From assembly GCA_032718475.1 (NCBI GenBank), contig JAUCBJ010005933.1:1-29266 (forward strand): 29,266 nucleotides of DNA, read 5' to 3'. The notes below the pieces were generated by a model. That model ran no database searches and was not told the origin of the DNA. It saw only the letters and a program-made list of their open reading frames with translations. The DNA is from Nemertoderma westbladi (Eukaryota > Xenacoelomorpha > Nemertodermatida > Nemertodermatidae). The translations under genes and the position numbers were made by a program. Below, piece after piece: positions 1 through 9,009 of this stretch. Numbering within the stretch: position 1 is the stretch's first letter; every line of letters starts with the position of its first letter.

Positions 1-235
1 TACAATTATCAGATTATGCTTTCAGACATGTCAGAAAGAAGGCCTACTCTAAAAGCTCCAAACAGTGATATGAATTATATTACAGTATTAGGCCTACTGT
101 ATTATATAGGGCCTAGCCTAGTGATCTGAATTCTGAGCCTGACTGCTTAAAGACAAACTGCTGAACTGACAATGTTGCAATGGATCAATGTGTTTGGGGG
201 CCTCCACATACTATAGGCCTAAGTAACCCACGTCA
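1..235. other. Non-coding flank with AGGCCT palindromes
   Basis: I see no coding signal. The stretch is AT-rich and carries several AGGCCT palindromes (near 91, 110 and 216). These recur across the whole window and look like a compositional habit of this genome rather than a local element. Confidence 0.5.
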
Positions 236-338
236 TTAACCAATTGCGGGAAAGGAACAGGTTACAGAGGCACTCTTTTCTAACCAAAACAATAAACGGC
301 CACTTTACCAATTGAGAGAAAGGAGCAGGTTACAGAAC
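236..338 (-). repeat. Two inverted copies of the ~69-bp satellite
   Basis: Read on the minus strand, this stretch contains two consecutive units of the satellite that forms the plus-strand array at 13270-14215. Shared blocks, in satellite orientation, are TGTAACCTGCTCCTTTC, CAATTGGTAAAGTG and GTTTATTGTTTTGGTTAGAAA. The order and spacing of the blocks match. They are isolated copies, about 13 kb away and in the opposite orientation, and on the far side of the synthetic adapter at 5833-5885, so they may derive from another locus. Confidence 0.85.
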
Positions 339-349
339 ACTGCACCAGT

Positions 350-432
350 ACCGGTACTACTCCAGTACTCTGCTACTGTACAACTACCTACAGTACAGCA
401 GTACTGCAGTACCGGTACAGTACGGTACAGGT
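350..432. repeat. Cluster of GTACCGGTAC-like palindromes
   Basis: Short self-complementary motifs follow one another: AGTACCGGTACT, CAGTACTCTG, CAGTACAGCAGTACTGCAG, AGTACCGGTACAG and TACGGTACAG. The stretch could fold into several alternative hairpins. Similar TACCGGTA runs occur near 7170, 10190, 10546 and 13055-13070. I assign no function. Confidence 0.6.
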
Positions 433-1500
433 GGAGGCCCTGTGCCCTGATGCCTGAAACACGTTAGTCCTGCATCCTGCTGAATCAGTATCGACAATGC
501 GGTTTAACCAGGGATGTTAAAATAAAAACTTGTTTTATCTGAAATGGCCAGCTTTCTATCAGATCAGTACTAACAAATCACTATAATGTTGAAGAATAAC
601 TACTGCAATGCAGTATTTATTCATCAACATTATAAGCAGTAACTGCATACTGTTTAACTGGTGTAATATCGACGGAGCTCGGAGACACCTTTTTCCAACG
701 CTTGTCTGCTTGCTGTCTTGTAGCTAAAGAATGAAAGCGAAAATATAAATTCTGGCTTACCCAGCAAGATATTACAGTTTTACCCTCTGCCTGTATATGC
801 TCATCAAGCAGATAAAGAGAACTTGACATAGATTACTGGGTTATTATTGTATTGTTTCTTCCTTAGGATTGTTGGGGTTCAGAAAGGAGTGGAGTTGAGC
901 TTCGATTCAACATCACATTGTCATCTTCCAGACGTTTTGAAACGCAAATGTAAAGGGCGGCTCTATCTAACTCGTTACAGGGTTAGTTACATAAATTCAA
1001 TTAGTTCGACACTGTTCAGTTAGTTAGTGTTTGTGGGGTAGTTGGGTTTACCTTTAGATTTTATTTATTGCCGGTATTTATTTTACACGTATAATACGTC
1101 AGCTTATCTTATGGTGTTTAATTAATTATAATAAATATATTTTATGATAAATACATCTATAGATGGACATTATTACTCTGTTGGTGTATAAGTACACGTG
1201 TATCATCATCGCACCGCTCCTTTAAAAGGTAATAATCAGCTCTTTGAATGTTGAAGAATTTGCATAATATTTGTGGAGACAATTTTAAAGGAATTCGATT
1301 ACCTGGAGAATATTTTAGTATGGAGTACATATAATATTTTAACATCTTGTTTGCTAGCTATAATGTTGTGAATTTATTCAATATAATGTGTAAATGGCCC
1401 ATCTTTCAACGCTCATATCTCAACGAAATTCAGATTTGGTATCCTTGAAACACAAATTTTCTAATGAAACATACTGATTTTTAAACGCTAATAAATAAAC
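433..1500. other. No gene seen
   Basis: The stretch is AT-rich. It holds one 70-codon minus-strand open frame from an ATG at 829 to a stop near 617, whose product (for example RQQADKRWKKVSPSSVDITP) matches nothing I know and has no splice context I could support. The region 1080-1150 is very AT-rich. I see no RNA gene, terminal repeat or clear promoter. Confidence 0.4.
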
Positions 1501-1616
1501 CCTTAAAGGGCTGTGCACAAATGATGTCAGGGTCAAAGGGGGGAGGGGGGTTGCAATTTTGTGACATTGGGGGGGGGGGGGGGGGGGGGGGGTAGCAATA
1601 CTTGTGACGTCACAAT
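1501..1616. repeat. Poly-G / GTGACGTCAC element remnant
   Basis: A G-rich segment (AAAGGGGGGAGGGGGG near 1537-1552) is followed by 24 consecutive G at 1569-1592 and the perfect palindrome GTGACGTCAC at 1604-1613. The same palindrome stands next to a G tract at 5764-5810, in the opposite order. From general knowledge, G-rich segments beside TGACGTCA-type ends are common in small palindromic non-autonomous DNA elements of invertebrates. Membership in such a family is my inference. Confidence 0.45.
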
Positions 1617-1666
1617 AGCACTTTGGTGAACAAATAAATTATATAACACCAACATCAACAGCCAAA

Positions 1667-1870
1667 GTGAAATCTATTCAAGTAATCGCGAATCGAGGTG
1701 ATGAAGTGCTAATTCTAAGTGGCGATAAAGATGAAGAACACCACATTGACTGGGTAGATAAGGACGAGGTAGAGTTAGACCCAGGAAGTGGCACAATAGT
1801 CGGTCGTATACCTGGTATACTTCCGGTGATTGATGTCGAAACTCAGATGTCGTCATTCCCATGGGAGTGA
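1667..1870 (+). CDS. Unassigned short open frame
   Basis: The frame is open from about 1630 to a TGA at 1868-1870, with no ATG before the first 60 residues. The product is acidic, with runs such as GDKDEEHHIDWVDKDEVELD, and ends MSSFPWE. I recognise no domain. A CAACATCAACAG sequence just upstream (1649-1661) could be a 3' splice site, which would make this a terminal exon, but that is a guess. The opposite strand is also open (1862-1674), which weakens the case. It might be an eroded piece of a mobile element, since a LINE begins about 230 bp downstream. Confidence 0.2.
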   Translation: MKSIQVIANRGDEVLILSGDKDEEHHIDWVDKDEVELDPGSGTIVGRIPGILPVIDVETQMSSFPWE

Positions 1871-1956
1871 ATATGCGGGGTGTTTAGTGTAATGTGTAAT
1901 GTGTCATTGTTTGTTAATTCGCCGAGATGGGATTTGATCAGGGATCAGCTCAATAG

Positions 1957-1982
1957 CCCCCCCCCCCCCCCCCCCCCCCCCC
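1957..1982. repeat. 26-bp poly-C tract
   Basis: There are 26 consecutive C. Together with the poly-G tracts at 1569-1592, 5779-5810 and 11815-11832 it is one of four long G/C homopolymers in an AT-rich window. The exact length is likely to be unreliable because long homopolymers are error-prone in sequencing. Confidence 0.9.
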
Positions 1983-2156
1983 TGTCTCATTATATACTTG
2001 GTATGGTATTTTAAATATTAATTTTACCCGATACTTGTCCCTCTTTTCATCTTTTAAATATTTCCCACAATCGCCAGTTATGTACATATTGGCGATCCTG
2101 GCGGGATTAGATAAAGTACAGCTTTATACTTCTATATTTCCCTCTATAACATAGAG

Positions 2157-2890
2157 TTGTATGGCTATAAAACAGTAAGCAATTACAGACTCGTTCGTCA
2201 CCGGCGAGCTAAACGAAGTAGTGGGGGGTTAACAGTATATATTCGTGAACATTTATACCGCTATATTTTGGTAACTAATGACCCAAACTGCGAGGGTGTT
2301 GTTTGGTTGAAACTTCAGAAGGATAATTTTAACACAAACCATGACCTAAATATTTGTTGTATTTATATCCCTCCAGATTCTTCTAAAAGCCATGATAATG
2401 ACTCTAATGGCATGTTTCGTATTGTTGAGGACGCTATAGCCAGGCTACCCCCCGAATCTAGTGTTTTGCTAATAGGAGACTTGAATGCTAGAACGGGTTG
2501 TGAACCTGATTATATCGTAAACGATATATTTTCCCATGATTTTAGTAATTTGCTGCCGAATGATTATATATTTTTGATTCAGTTACTGAAAGATTTAGTT
2601 GTGATCATATATTGTTAATAGCCATGGCATGGAAAATATTTACTTTCGCTTTGTAAATCTAGTAGGCTCCGAATTTTTAACGGTAGAGTAGGGTGTGATA
2701 AGGGTGTTAGAGCACCTACTTATTTTTGTAATTCGGGTGCTGGTAACATCGGGTCATTCATCCGTTATAGATTATTGTATAGGTACGCCAGATTTACTGG
2801 TATCATGTAATACGTTTAGAATTGATGAGCCGAATTGTTACTCGCACCATGTACTATTGTCTGTTTCATTTTCATTGAAAGTGCCAACAA
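2157..2890 (+). pseudogene. LINE APE-like endonuclease domain, broken
   Basis: The domain nicks target DNA to prime reverse transcription. The frame at 2157-2618 (entered at a Leu, not a Met) shows RAKRSSGGLTVYIRE, then CCIYIPP, then the catalytic block LLIGDLNARTG at about 2463-2498. Two frameshifts near 2575-2620 follow. LCKSSRLRIFNGRVG is then readable at about 2650-2695, and SSVIDYCIGTPDLL after another shift at about 2760. The closing motif, normally Ser-Asp-His, reads Ser-His-His: the codon at 2845-2847 is CAC where Asp would be GAC. That Asp is essential in active enzymes, so this domain is dead by substitution as well as by frameshift. Confidence 0.88.
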
Positions 2891-4530
2891 ACTGCGAGCG
2901 AGTACAGGATATGTGTACACAATCCAATATTCCGAAACCAGGCGAGCAAAATGCTTTGAATCCGAGAGTTTTCTGGCCATCAGGTAATTCTGAAAGTGCA
3001 CGTAGGTTTAAAAGCAATTTGCAGACTGACTTCGTTATGGAAACATTCGATGATGTTTACGAATTGTTAACTTGTCTTGTAGTGAAATTAGTCCTAGTAG
3101 CATTGATTGTGCAGTGGAAAATTTACTAATGTACTATATGATTGTGCAATTTCTAGTGGGCCTGAAAAATGTAAAGCGCCGGGAAACAATAACTTTAATC
3201 CAGTTCCTAAAATTGGAGCGGTTTGGTTTGATTTTATCTGTGAGGCGGCAAAATTATCGTTTAATCACGCTTTAAATTAATGTTCAGGCAAATCGTAAAC
3301 ATTACCGCAAGGTGTTACGTCGAGTCGAGCAAGGTTTAATTTCAATAAACAAGAGTCAGAAAAAGTATTATATCTAAATAAAAATAATCCCAAAGATTTT
3401 TGGCGCAAGTTGAGAAGGTGCTGTAACAAGAATAGAAATGGGCCTGATAGCCCAAATTTGGACCAGTTTGAGAAATATTTTCGTGACTTGTCTTGTGGCG
3501 AAGGTTCTTTCGAAGATATGGGTGGCAGTAGTGCATCCACTTTTAATGTTGAACTTAGTAAGGAATGTTTTGAAGTACATTTAGGTATCCACTTTGAGGT
3601 GGACGTAGTAGCTGCTGCAATTTTGGCTTTAAAAAGGGGCAAAGCCCCAGGACAGGACCTGCTTATTAATGAATTTTTCATCGAAGGTGCCACTGAGTTG
3701 ACGCCGATAATTACATGCAATTTTAATGCGATATTTTACAAAGGATATTTCCCACAGGCCTGGGCCATTGGATTGTTAATGCCCTTGTATAAATCGGAAA
3801 GGCAGCGCTGCGGAAGCCTCTAACTATCGTGGTATTACATTGCTAAGCACATTGGGTAAATTATTAACTTCGTTAATTAATAGGCGTTTATATTGGTGGG
3901 TAGATTGTTTTGGTGCTATAACGGAGGCCCAGGCGGGTTTCCGACCTGGATATTCTACTGTAGACCATATAATTACGTTAAATTCCTTAATCGAGCGAGC
4001 ATTTTTTATATGGTAATAACTCAAAACGTAGACTATTTTGTGCTTTTATTGATTTTCAAAAGGCGTTCGACAAAGTAGATAGAACAGCTCTTTGGACTAA
4101 ATTAATAAATTTAGGTTTTTAACTGTCATCAAGAGTCTTTATAGTAATATTAGGTCTAAGGTAATTTATAATGATGAGATATCAGCCGAATTTTCGTGCT
4201 TATTAGGTGTATTACAAGGTGAAAGCCTCTCCCCTTTACTTTTTGCACTGTTTATCAATGATCTGGAATCCGAATTGAGATTAGGTGGGGTTAATGGTAT
4301 TAGTTTCGGTTATATTAAATTATTTTTGCTGTTATACGCAGATGTCATTGTACTAATATCTGATTCTCAAGTTGGATTACAAGCCTCTTTAGATATACTT
4401 CATTCGTACTGTAGCTACTGGCATATGGATGTAAACCTTGCTAAATCAGAAATTGTTGTTTTCAGAACCCTACCTAATAGTTGCAAATGGGTATTTGAAG
4501 TACAGGTATTTAATACGTGTACTTAGGGTT
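2891..4530 (+). pseudogene. LINE reverse transcriptase domain, broken
   Basis: After a weakly conserved linker (2891-3300), the N-terminal RT region reads FNFNKQESEKVLYLNKNNPK and FWRKLRR (about 3335-3417), then LKRGKAPGQD (3629-3658) and FYKGYFPQAWA. A frameshift near 3810 leads to NYRGITLLSTLGKLL (3822-3866) and AQAGFRPGYSTVDHI. Another leads to motif A, FIDFQKAFD (4045-4071). Motif B follows, as LGVLQGESLSPLLFALFIND (4203-4262). The catalytic box is YADV at 4335-4346 instead of YADD; the last codon is GTC, one base from GAC. The following block, NLAKSEIVVFR, is conserved. Motif order and spacing leave no doubt about identity; the frameshifts and the lost Asp mean no activity. Confidence 0.92.
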
Positions 4531-5560
4531 AACATTTAGTTGTAGCGGTAAATTTAATGCTGCCCAGTGACTACTAACCGACAAGGCAAACAAAGCCTTC
4601 TTCTCACTGCGTCGTTATTTTGTGCATTTTCCTAACCTTCCTTATTATACGGGTCGTTTTTTATTTGATGCTTTAATTAAACCCATACGGTGCTGAAGTG
4701 TGGTGTGGGGACACCCCCCTCAATAGAAATGGAACGCACTCCAACTAAAAGTTTTTGAAAAATTTTCTTGGTGTAAAAATGTCTACCCCAAATTTTGCAG
4801 TTTACGGCGAGACCGGTTCGTTTCCATTATCTATTGACAGAAAATAAAGAACGATAAAATATTGGTTAAAGGTACTGAATATGAATAGCGATAGATTACC
4901 GAAAGTTGCATATACACTGTTTTGTACAATGACCTGTCAATCAACAATCTAGTTAAAAACTGGGTGTCATATATTCGTGATATTTTATACACCACTGGTT
5001 ATAACTATGTGTGGGATCAGCAATCAGTTGATGTGCCGGCAAGACATTTTATTTCGAAAATCAAATTGCGGCTACAGGACCAATACAAACAATTGTGGTG
5101 GAGTGAAATTGGTAATAGCTCGAAGGGTAACCTTTATTTTGTTTCACATTTTGGTGCAATACCGTACCTTGATACATTACGTAATCACATAATACTGCGC
5201 AAACGCATCTCACAGATTCGGTGTTCTTCATCTCATCAGTTAGAAATTGAGCGTGGTCGTTGGTACAATGTAGAATGCTCTAACCGATTTTGTCAAATGT
5301 GCAATAACGATAGTATAGAAGATGAGTTTCATTTCCTTTTAGAATGCAGTGCTTAGCTTAGCAGTTTGCTTAGTGTTGAGAGTAAAATATCTTAGAAATT
5401 ACTTCTCAAGGTACCCCACCAAATTAAAATTATCCAAATTTTATGCATGTTTATATAAAGACTCTGCTAAAAAAAATGGTGAATCTAGGCTTATCTATAA
5501 TTTATGCTTTTTTGAGAAGAAAAGCTTTTTTGCTCTGCTGGGCCATTCTGTTATATTATA
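4531..5560 (+). pseudogene. LINE ORF2 C-terminal region with zinc-knuckle remnant
   Basis: After the RT, fragments continue in shifting frames: NKAFFSLRRYFVHFP (about 4580-4630), AEVWCGDTPLNRNG, KFLKNFLGVKMSTPNFAVYG (about 4748-4806) and SIDRK. The frame open over 4922-5356 reads NLVKNWVSYIRDILYTTGYN and later FCQMCNNDSIEDEFHFLLEC, a C-x2-C-x10-H-x4-C knuckle near 5290-5350 of the kind that ends many LINE ORF2 proteins. A stop and frameshift follow at 5354, and the family's terminal residues continue at 5385-5465 (YLRNYFSRYPTKLKLSKFY). The role of this knuckle in RNA or target recognition is family knowledge. Confidence 0.82.
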
Positions 5561-5745
5561 ATCCGGTAATTGTATTTAATAATGAATAAATTCATATCTA
5601 GTCTAATTTAAGTACTGTATACTGGAATTGTGCAATTTTAAGTAGACCCTTAATTGGGTACAGTTAATTAATTAATTATACTACTTAAGGTTAAGAGTAC
5701 ATATTAAAAAAAATATATTAAATTATTTTAGTTTTATTCGCCAAA
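5561..5745. other. AT-rich flank downstream of the LINE
   Basis: This is probably LINE 3' UTR or flank. A run of TTAATTAATTAATTATA lies at about 5665-5680 and an A-rich stretch near 5705-5720. No gene is seen. Confidence 0.4.
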
Positions 5746-5747
5746 GT

Positions 5748-5810
5748 AAGAGGCCATCCATAAGTGACGTCACGCTGTGGGGGGGGGGGGGGGGGGGGGG
5801 GTGGGGGGGG
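5748..5810. repeat. GTGACGTCAC plus 32-bp G tract, truncated element end
   Basis: GGCCATCCATAAGTGACGTC begins near 5752, with the palindrome GTGACGTCAC at 5764-5773. A G tract follows at 5779-5810, broken by a single T at 5802. The layout mirrors 1569-1613. Only 22 bases follow the G tract before the synthetic adapter, so any matching other end of this element has been cut off by the artefact. Confidence 0.5.
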
Positions 5811-5832
5811 TAGCGTATACCGCCTATACCAC

Positions 5833-5885
5833 AGTACTCTGCGTTGATACCACTGCTTTAAGCAGTGGTATCAACGCAGAGTACT
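5833..5885. other. Synthetic PCR adapter, two head-to-head copies (assembly artefact)
   Basis: Positions 5860-5885 are the complete 26-nt SMART/template-switch PCR primer (beginning AAGCAGTGGTATCAA and ending GAGTACT). Positions 5833-5858 are its exact reverse complement, and one T separates them. This primer is used in SMART cDNA kits and, to my knowledge, in amplified low-input long-read libraries. A perfect head-to-head pair is what two adapter-tagged molecules ligated end to end would give. It is not genomic DNA and marks a probable false join. Confidence 0.97.
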
Positions 5886-6232
5886 AATTTAATTAGTTTA
5901 TGCTGAACACAGAATACAGGTCAACGCATGTCGATTGTAGAACAACGAGCCACTGTTACACATACCTTTCCCTAAATCTACTATTAAACCTGAAATAGGA
6001 CAAAAATTACCCGCAATATTACTCCTCAATAAACCTAGATATATATTCTGTCACCTTAATTGGTTTCTGAATCTGAAACTAGTTTAATATTATGATCTAC
6101 GTGGTGACAAGGTCATGTTATATCTTACTTAAATAATCAATCTAATCGGATCATCGTACTGCCTCCCCCTCTCATTGCAACGGCTCTCCTATATACTCGC
6201 ACAACCTACAACCCGATAAATGGGTAGTTTAC
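5886..6232 (-). other. Intron side of the DUF4440 exon, no further exon found
   Basis: On the minus strand this is the 5' part of the intron that starts at 6232. I looked for the next coding exon. A pyrimidine tract with CAG near 5990 and a GTATGT near 5965 bracket about 24 nt, but in the required phase that reads a stop at the second codon. The remaining exons are therefore probably beyond the adapter join, meaning on another contig, or not recognisable here. Confidence 0.45.
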
Positions 6233-6460
6233 CTGGAAGAATTCTTCCACAGCCTTTTTACCGTGAGCAACAGGTCTAAAGGGTGGCATCATTCGGCAGT
6301 CATTCGCATAGTAGTGATCCTTAATCGTGTTGAATTCTTTCTCTCTGAACAATCGGCAATGTCCGAAAGCGAGTCCCTCCGCTACATCTCGTAACGGCTG
6401 TTTACCTCCCGCCACATTCATGGGTTTCAGTAGCTCTTCGTTGATATCAGCCGTAGTCAT
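6233..6460 (-). CDS. First coding exon of a SnoaL-like / DUF4440 protein (partial)
   Basis: An ATG at 6460 opens 76 codons that run into a good 5' splice site, CAG|GTAAAC, at 6233/6232 (phase 0). Reading on gives only eight more codons and a stop, so splicing is the better explanation. The second half, YYANDCRMMPPFRPVAHGKKAVEEFFQ (written here as two pieces: residues 50-60 with DCRMMPP, residues 65-76 with GKKAVEEFFQ), has the hallmark of NTF2-fold SnoaL-like/DUF4440 proteins: an acidic-Cys-Arg strand, a PP turn, then G-K-x-A-V-x-E-F-F. The first half should be the long helices of the fold. Such proteins are small (about 130-160 aa), so roughly half is missing. Substrate or role is unknown. 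The downstream exons are cut off by the adapter artefact 350 bp away. Family call from motif memory, not a search. Confidence 0.55.
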
Positions 6461-8165
6461 GGTAATATTATATAAAATTTACTTCGGAATTTAATATTTT
6501 TTCAAAACACGTAGGCCTATCATAAAAATTATTATTCTTAAATTGATACTTTTTCGCTCGAATATACACCCATGTCGGTAGAAAAAGGAGTACTATTTTC
6601 CCTAGGGAAAAAAATACCCCATAGGATTGCATTGATTTTACATAATTTCCCGGCCATAAAAAGTAAATAAAAATATTTTTGGAGAATTTCTTAAATTTTA
6701 TTTTATGTGATTAAAGAGAATCGAAGTAGAAAATTCTGCATGTAATTTGAGCAAATTCCATTCTCACACTCCAAAGTTATTGCAATTTTAGTGTCTGCAA
6801 GGCGAACTCCAAAACGGAACTCAATATCCAATATTGGTTTATGTTGTTAAGCGGTTCTACTGTAGTTACGTAATAAATATTCGAGAACACTAAATTATTT
6901 ATTATTGAGTAAGGCAGCAGCAGAAGTTGAAGAGTACAATAATTTGAATCGCAGTAACTATGGAAGCAATAAAGTAAAATACTACAGTTCAATTTATTTT
7001 GTAACATTTATACAGCGTTTTATCTTTCATTAAAGAAAAATAATTAATCAACAAAAAAAGTACCAATTTAACAATAAAATTACGTATTCCATGGGAAAAA
7101 ACGTAAGTATATCTGAGATGAAGAAAAATGATAAAAAGTATAACTTTTTTCCATGAAATAAATAATACCGGTATTATTAATCTAAAATAAGCCGATATAT
7201 ATTTTAATATTTATTGTTTTGTGTGCATTAAATATACGTAACCATTCATTAAAACTACTGCCGGTGTAAAAAAAATATATGATGATTACACTCTACAACA
7301 ACACCCTAAAGGAATAACAATGACAATAACATTGCATCATGTACAGTACAAGCCAAGCTAATATTACAGATCCCATACTGAGAGGAAAATAATAAATGCT
7401 GAAAAAATCATTGACTATTGATTAGGACTAACAAAGCAAAGGAGGGAATTCTCTATGTTGTCATTCCTCGTATAAGATCCAATGTTGTAGTTATTGCGGG
7501 AGATGTTTACAATAATAATGTTATGCTTTACGCAGATACTAAAGTGCAAAATTGTAAAGCCAGATCATCTTAAATATAAAGAGTGTCTTTTATTTTCACT
7601 TAGCAGTACTTAAATCATATATAATAATAATAATCATATATAAATCTGCTCAGTTTGTATGTATTGTATGTCCATCGATACACGTCGTCAGATTTCGCTC
7701 TCATTCCTTGCTTTGTGGCTCATTCGATGCGTATTAACACGATGCAGACAGCTGTCACTGTCTCCGGGTGTTATTTTACACGTTTATTGTTTGCGTGAGG
7801 TCGAGGTAGGCCTAGCAGTTCAGTCCTGTAGTCTGCCACTGTACACCTTGGGGCTTCTTTTGGCTCTGCACGTCTATTTGATGCATATCGTCGTAAGCAC
7901 GTGAGCCTGAACCGTCATTATCTCGAAGCTAATTTTCCGCATATGCCCAGCCCAGATGCCTGTATGCCCTTGGTGAATGCGTATTTGTGGTCAAATTGGG
8001 CTATTCTGTAGTCGTTTTCGGCCAAATTGCTGGTCAACAGGCAGGAAATAATAGTATTACTGTAAAAAGAAGTATTACTGTTCTGTATTACATCAGTTGC
8101 ACCATCAGACTCAGTCTGTTCTAACTGACACTTTGCAGATATATACCTGACCATAAGTTTGGAAG
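6461..8165. other. No gene supported
   Basis: AT-rich sequence with several 60-80 codon open frames on both strands that show no recognisable motif. The part next to 6460 should hold the 5' UTR and promoter of the minus-strand DUF4440 gene; a TATATAATA lies only 12-20 bp before its ATG, too close to be trusted as a TATA box. An AGGCCTA occurs at 6512 and TACCGGTATTA near 7168. Around 7660-7900 the GC content rises, with an ATG-started 81-codon frame that looks like chance. Confidence 0.4.
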
Positions 8166-8170
8166 GACAC

Positions 8171-8408
8171 TGACCAGTCTGCGTTTCTCCAGTCTACCGC
8201 AAGGTGGCGAAATATCTGAAAGTGAACATCTTCTCCAACTTTGTTATTTACAATCCCTTTAGTACTGATCCTTGCTAGCATCTACTACAGCATATCGGCT
8301 GTATCTTTACAGAAATGCAGCGCCGTCTGCATTACACCAGTCTGCAGGTAGACTGTGAAATTTCTGAAAGTTAACATTTTCTCGAACTTTTGTTATTTAC
8401 TTACAATT
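8171..8408 (+). repeat. Diverged direct duplication, about 157-bp offset
   Basis: Two stretches, about 8171-8252 and 8328-8408, share in the same order CAGTCTGC, CTGCAGGTAGAC / GTCTACCGCAAGG-like sequence, GAAAT(A/T)TCTGAAAGT, AACAT(C/T)TTCTC and CTTTTGTTATTTAC. The identity is imperfect but continuous over roughly 80 bp. It may be an old tandem duplication or two ends of a small element. Confidence 0.6.
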
Positions 8409-8824
8409 GCTGTTAAGCTGAAACTTGACAGTTATCTCCTACGGGGTGGGGTTTTACTGTACACCATAACCCTTAATACAACAACCATTTTTAGGGGGTC
8501 GGAGCCGCTCCCCTCCCTAATATTTTCAAATTCCAATAAAATGCTACAAAATTTGGTATGATGATAGATCGACACCTTTTCTTACTGGTGGCCAGGCCGG
8601 ATTTTTTAATTTATGACCTATTTCGATACAACAAGCCGTAAAAATCGTCTATTTCGAAATATTTAGCCACCTCCATCGGCTTTATTTTTTGTCTTTGGAA
8701 TGAGATCTAGATATCATTAGAACCACCTTCATCTGCAAATTCCAAATCTGAAATCCGTTGTAAATTTAACCAAGAACTTCCGGAGATATTATCAAAATAC
8801 TAAGGTGTAGATATTTATGACGTA
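8409..8824. other. No gene seen
   Basis: No coding similarity is visible. A short GC-rich block, GGGGGTCGGAGCCGCTCCCC near 8494, is partly self-complementary. The rest is AT-rich unique sequence. Confidence 0.4.
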
Positions 8825-8973
8825 AATCGCTATAATTCTAATGTTTTATTTACTCAATTCTAGAATATTAATTATGGGTAATGAAAAAACAAGATAGAGA
8901 GTTTTAAAGGCTCAGATAAATAATAATTAATATTCTAGAATAAAGACAACAAAACATCAGAATTATAGCGATT
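8825..8973. repeat. Near-perfect 50-bp inverted repeat with 50-nt loop
   Basis: The left arm (8825-8874) begins AATCGCTATAATTCTAATG and the right arm (8924-8973), reverse-complemented, begins AATCGCTATAATTCTGATG. Both arms end in TTCTAGAATATTAATTA. Most positions pair, with differences concentrated in the middle of the arms. The sequence just outside the arms does not pair. It could be a small fold-back transposable element (MITE) or, if transcribed, a long hairpin RNA. No flanking target duplication is obvious. Confidence 0.85.
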
Positions 8974-9009
8974 TTGGTCTCTAAATTTAGGTAAGATTTG
9001 ATGCACAGT

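Larger units (their letters stand above)
2100..5560 (+). mobile_element. Degenerate non-LTR retrotransposon (LINE), near full-length ORF2
   Basis: On the plus strand, in the expected order, are an APE-type endonuclease (about 2157-2880), a linker, a reverse transcriptase (about 3300-4530) and a C-terminal region ending in a CCHC-like knuckle (4922-5560). The similarity jumps between frames at many points, so there are at least eight indels plus in-frame stops. The N-terminus of the endonuclease and any ORF1 are missing or beyond recognition, which suggests 5' truncation or erosion near 2100. The 3' end is not sharp; no poly-A tail or target-site duplication was found. In family terms it resembles the LINEs with a C-terminal zinc knuckle that are abundant in marine invertebrates; I do not assign a clade. 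It is a dead copy. Confidence 0.9.

Noticed and set aside
617-829. 70-codon minus-strand frame from an ATG as a gene
   Set aside because: No known motif, no splice signals and no neighbours; the length is not surprising by chance.
7659-7904. 81-codon plus-strand frame downstream of TATATAAA
   Set aside because: The Leu/Val-rich, low-information translation shows no motif, and the TATA is too close to the ATG.
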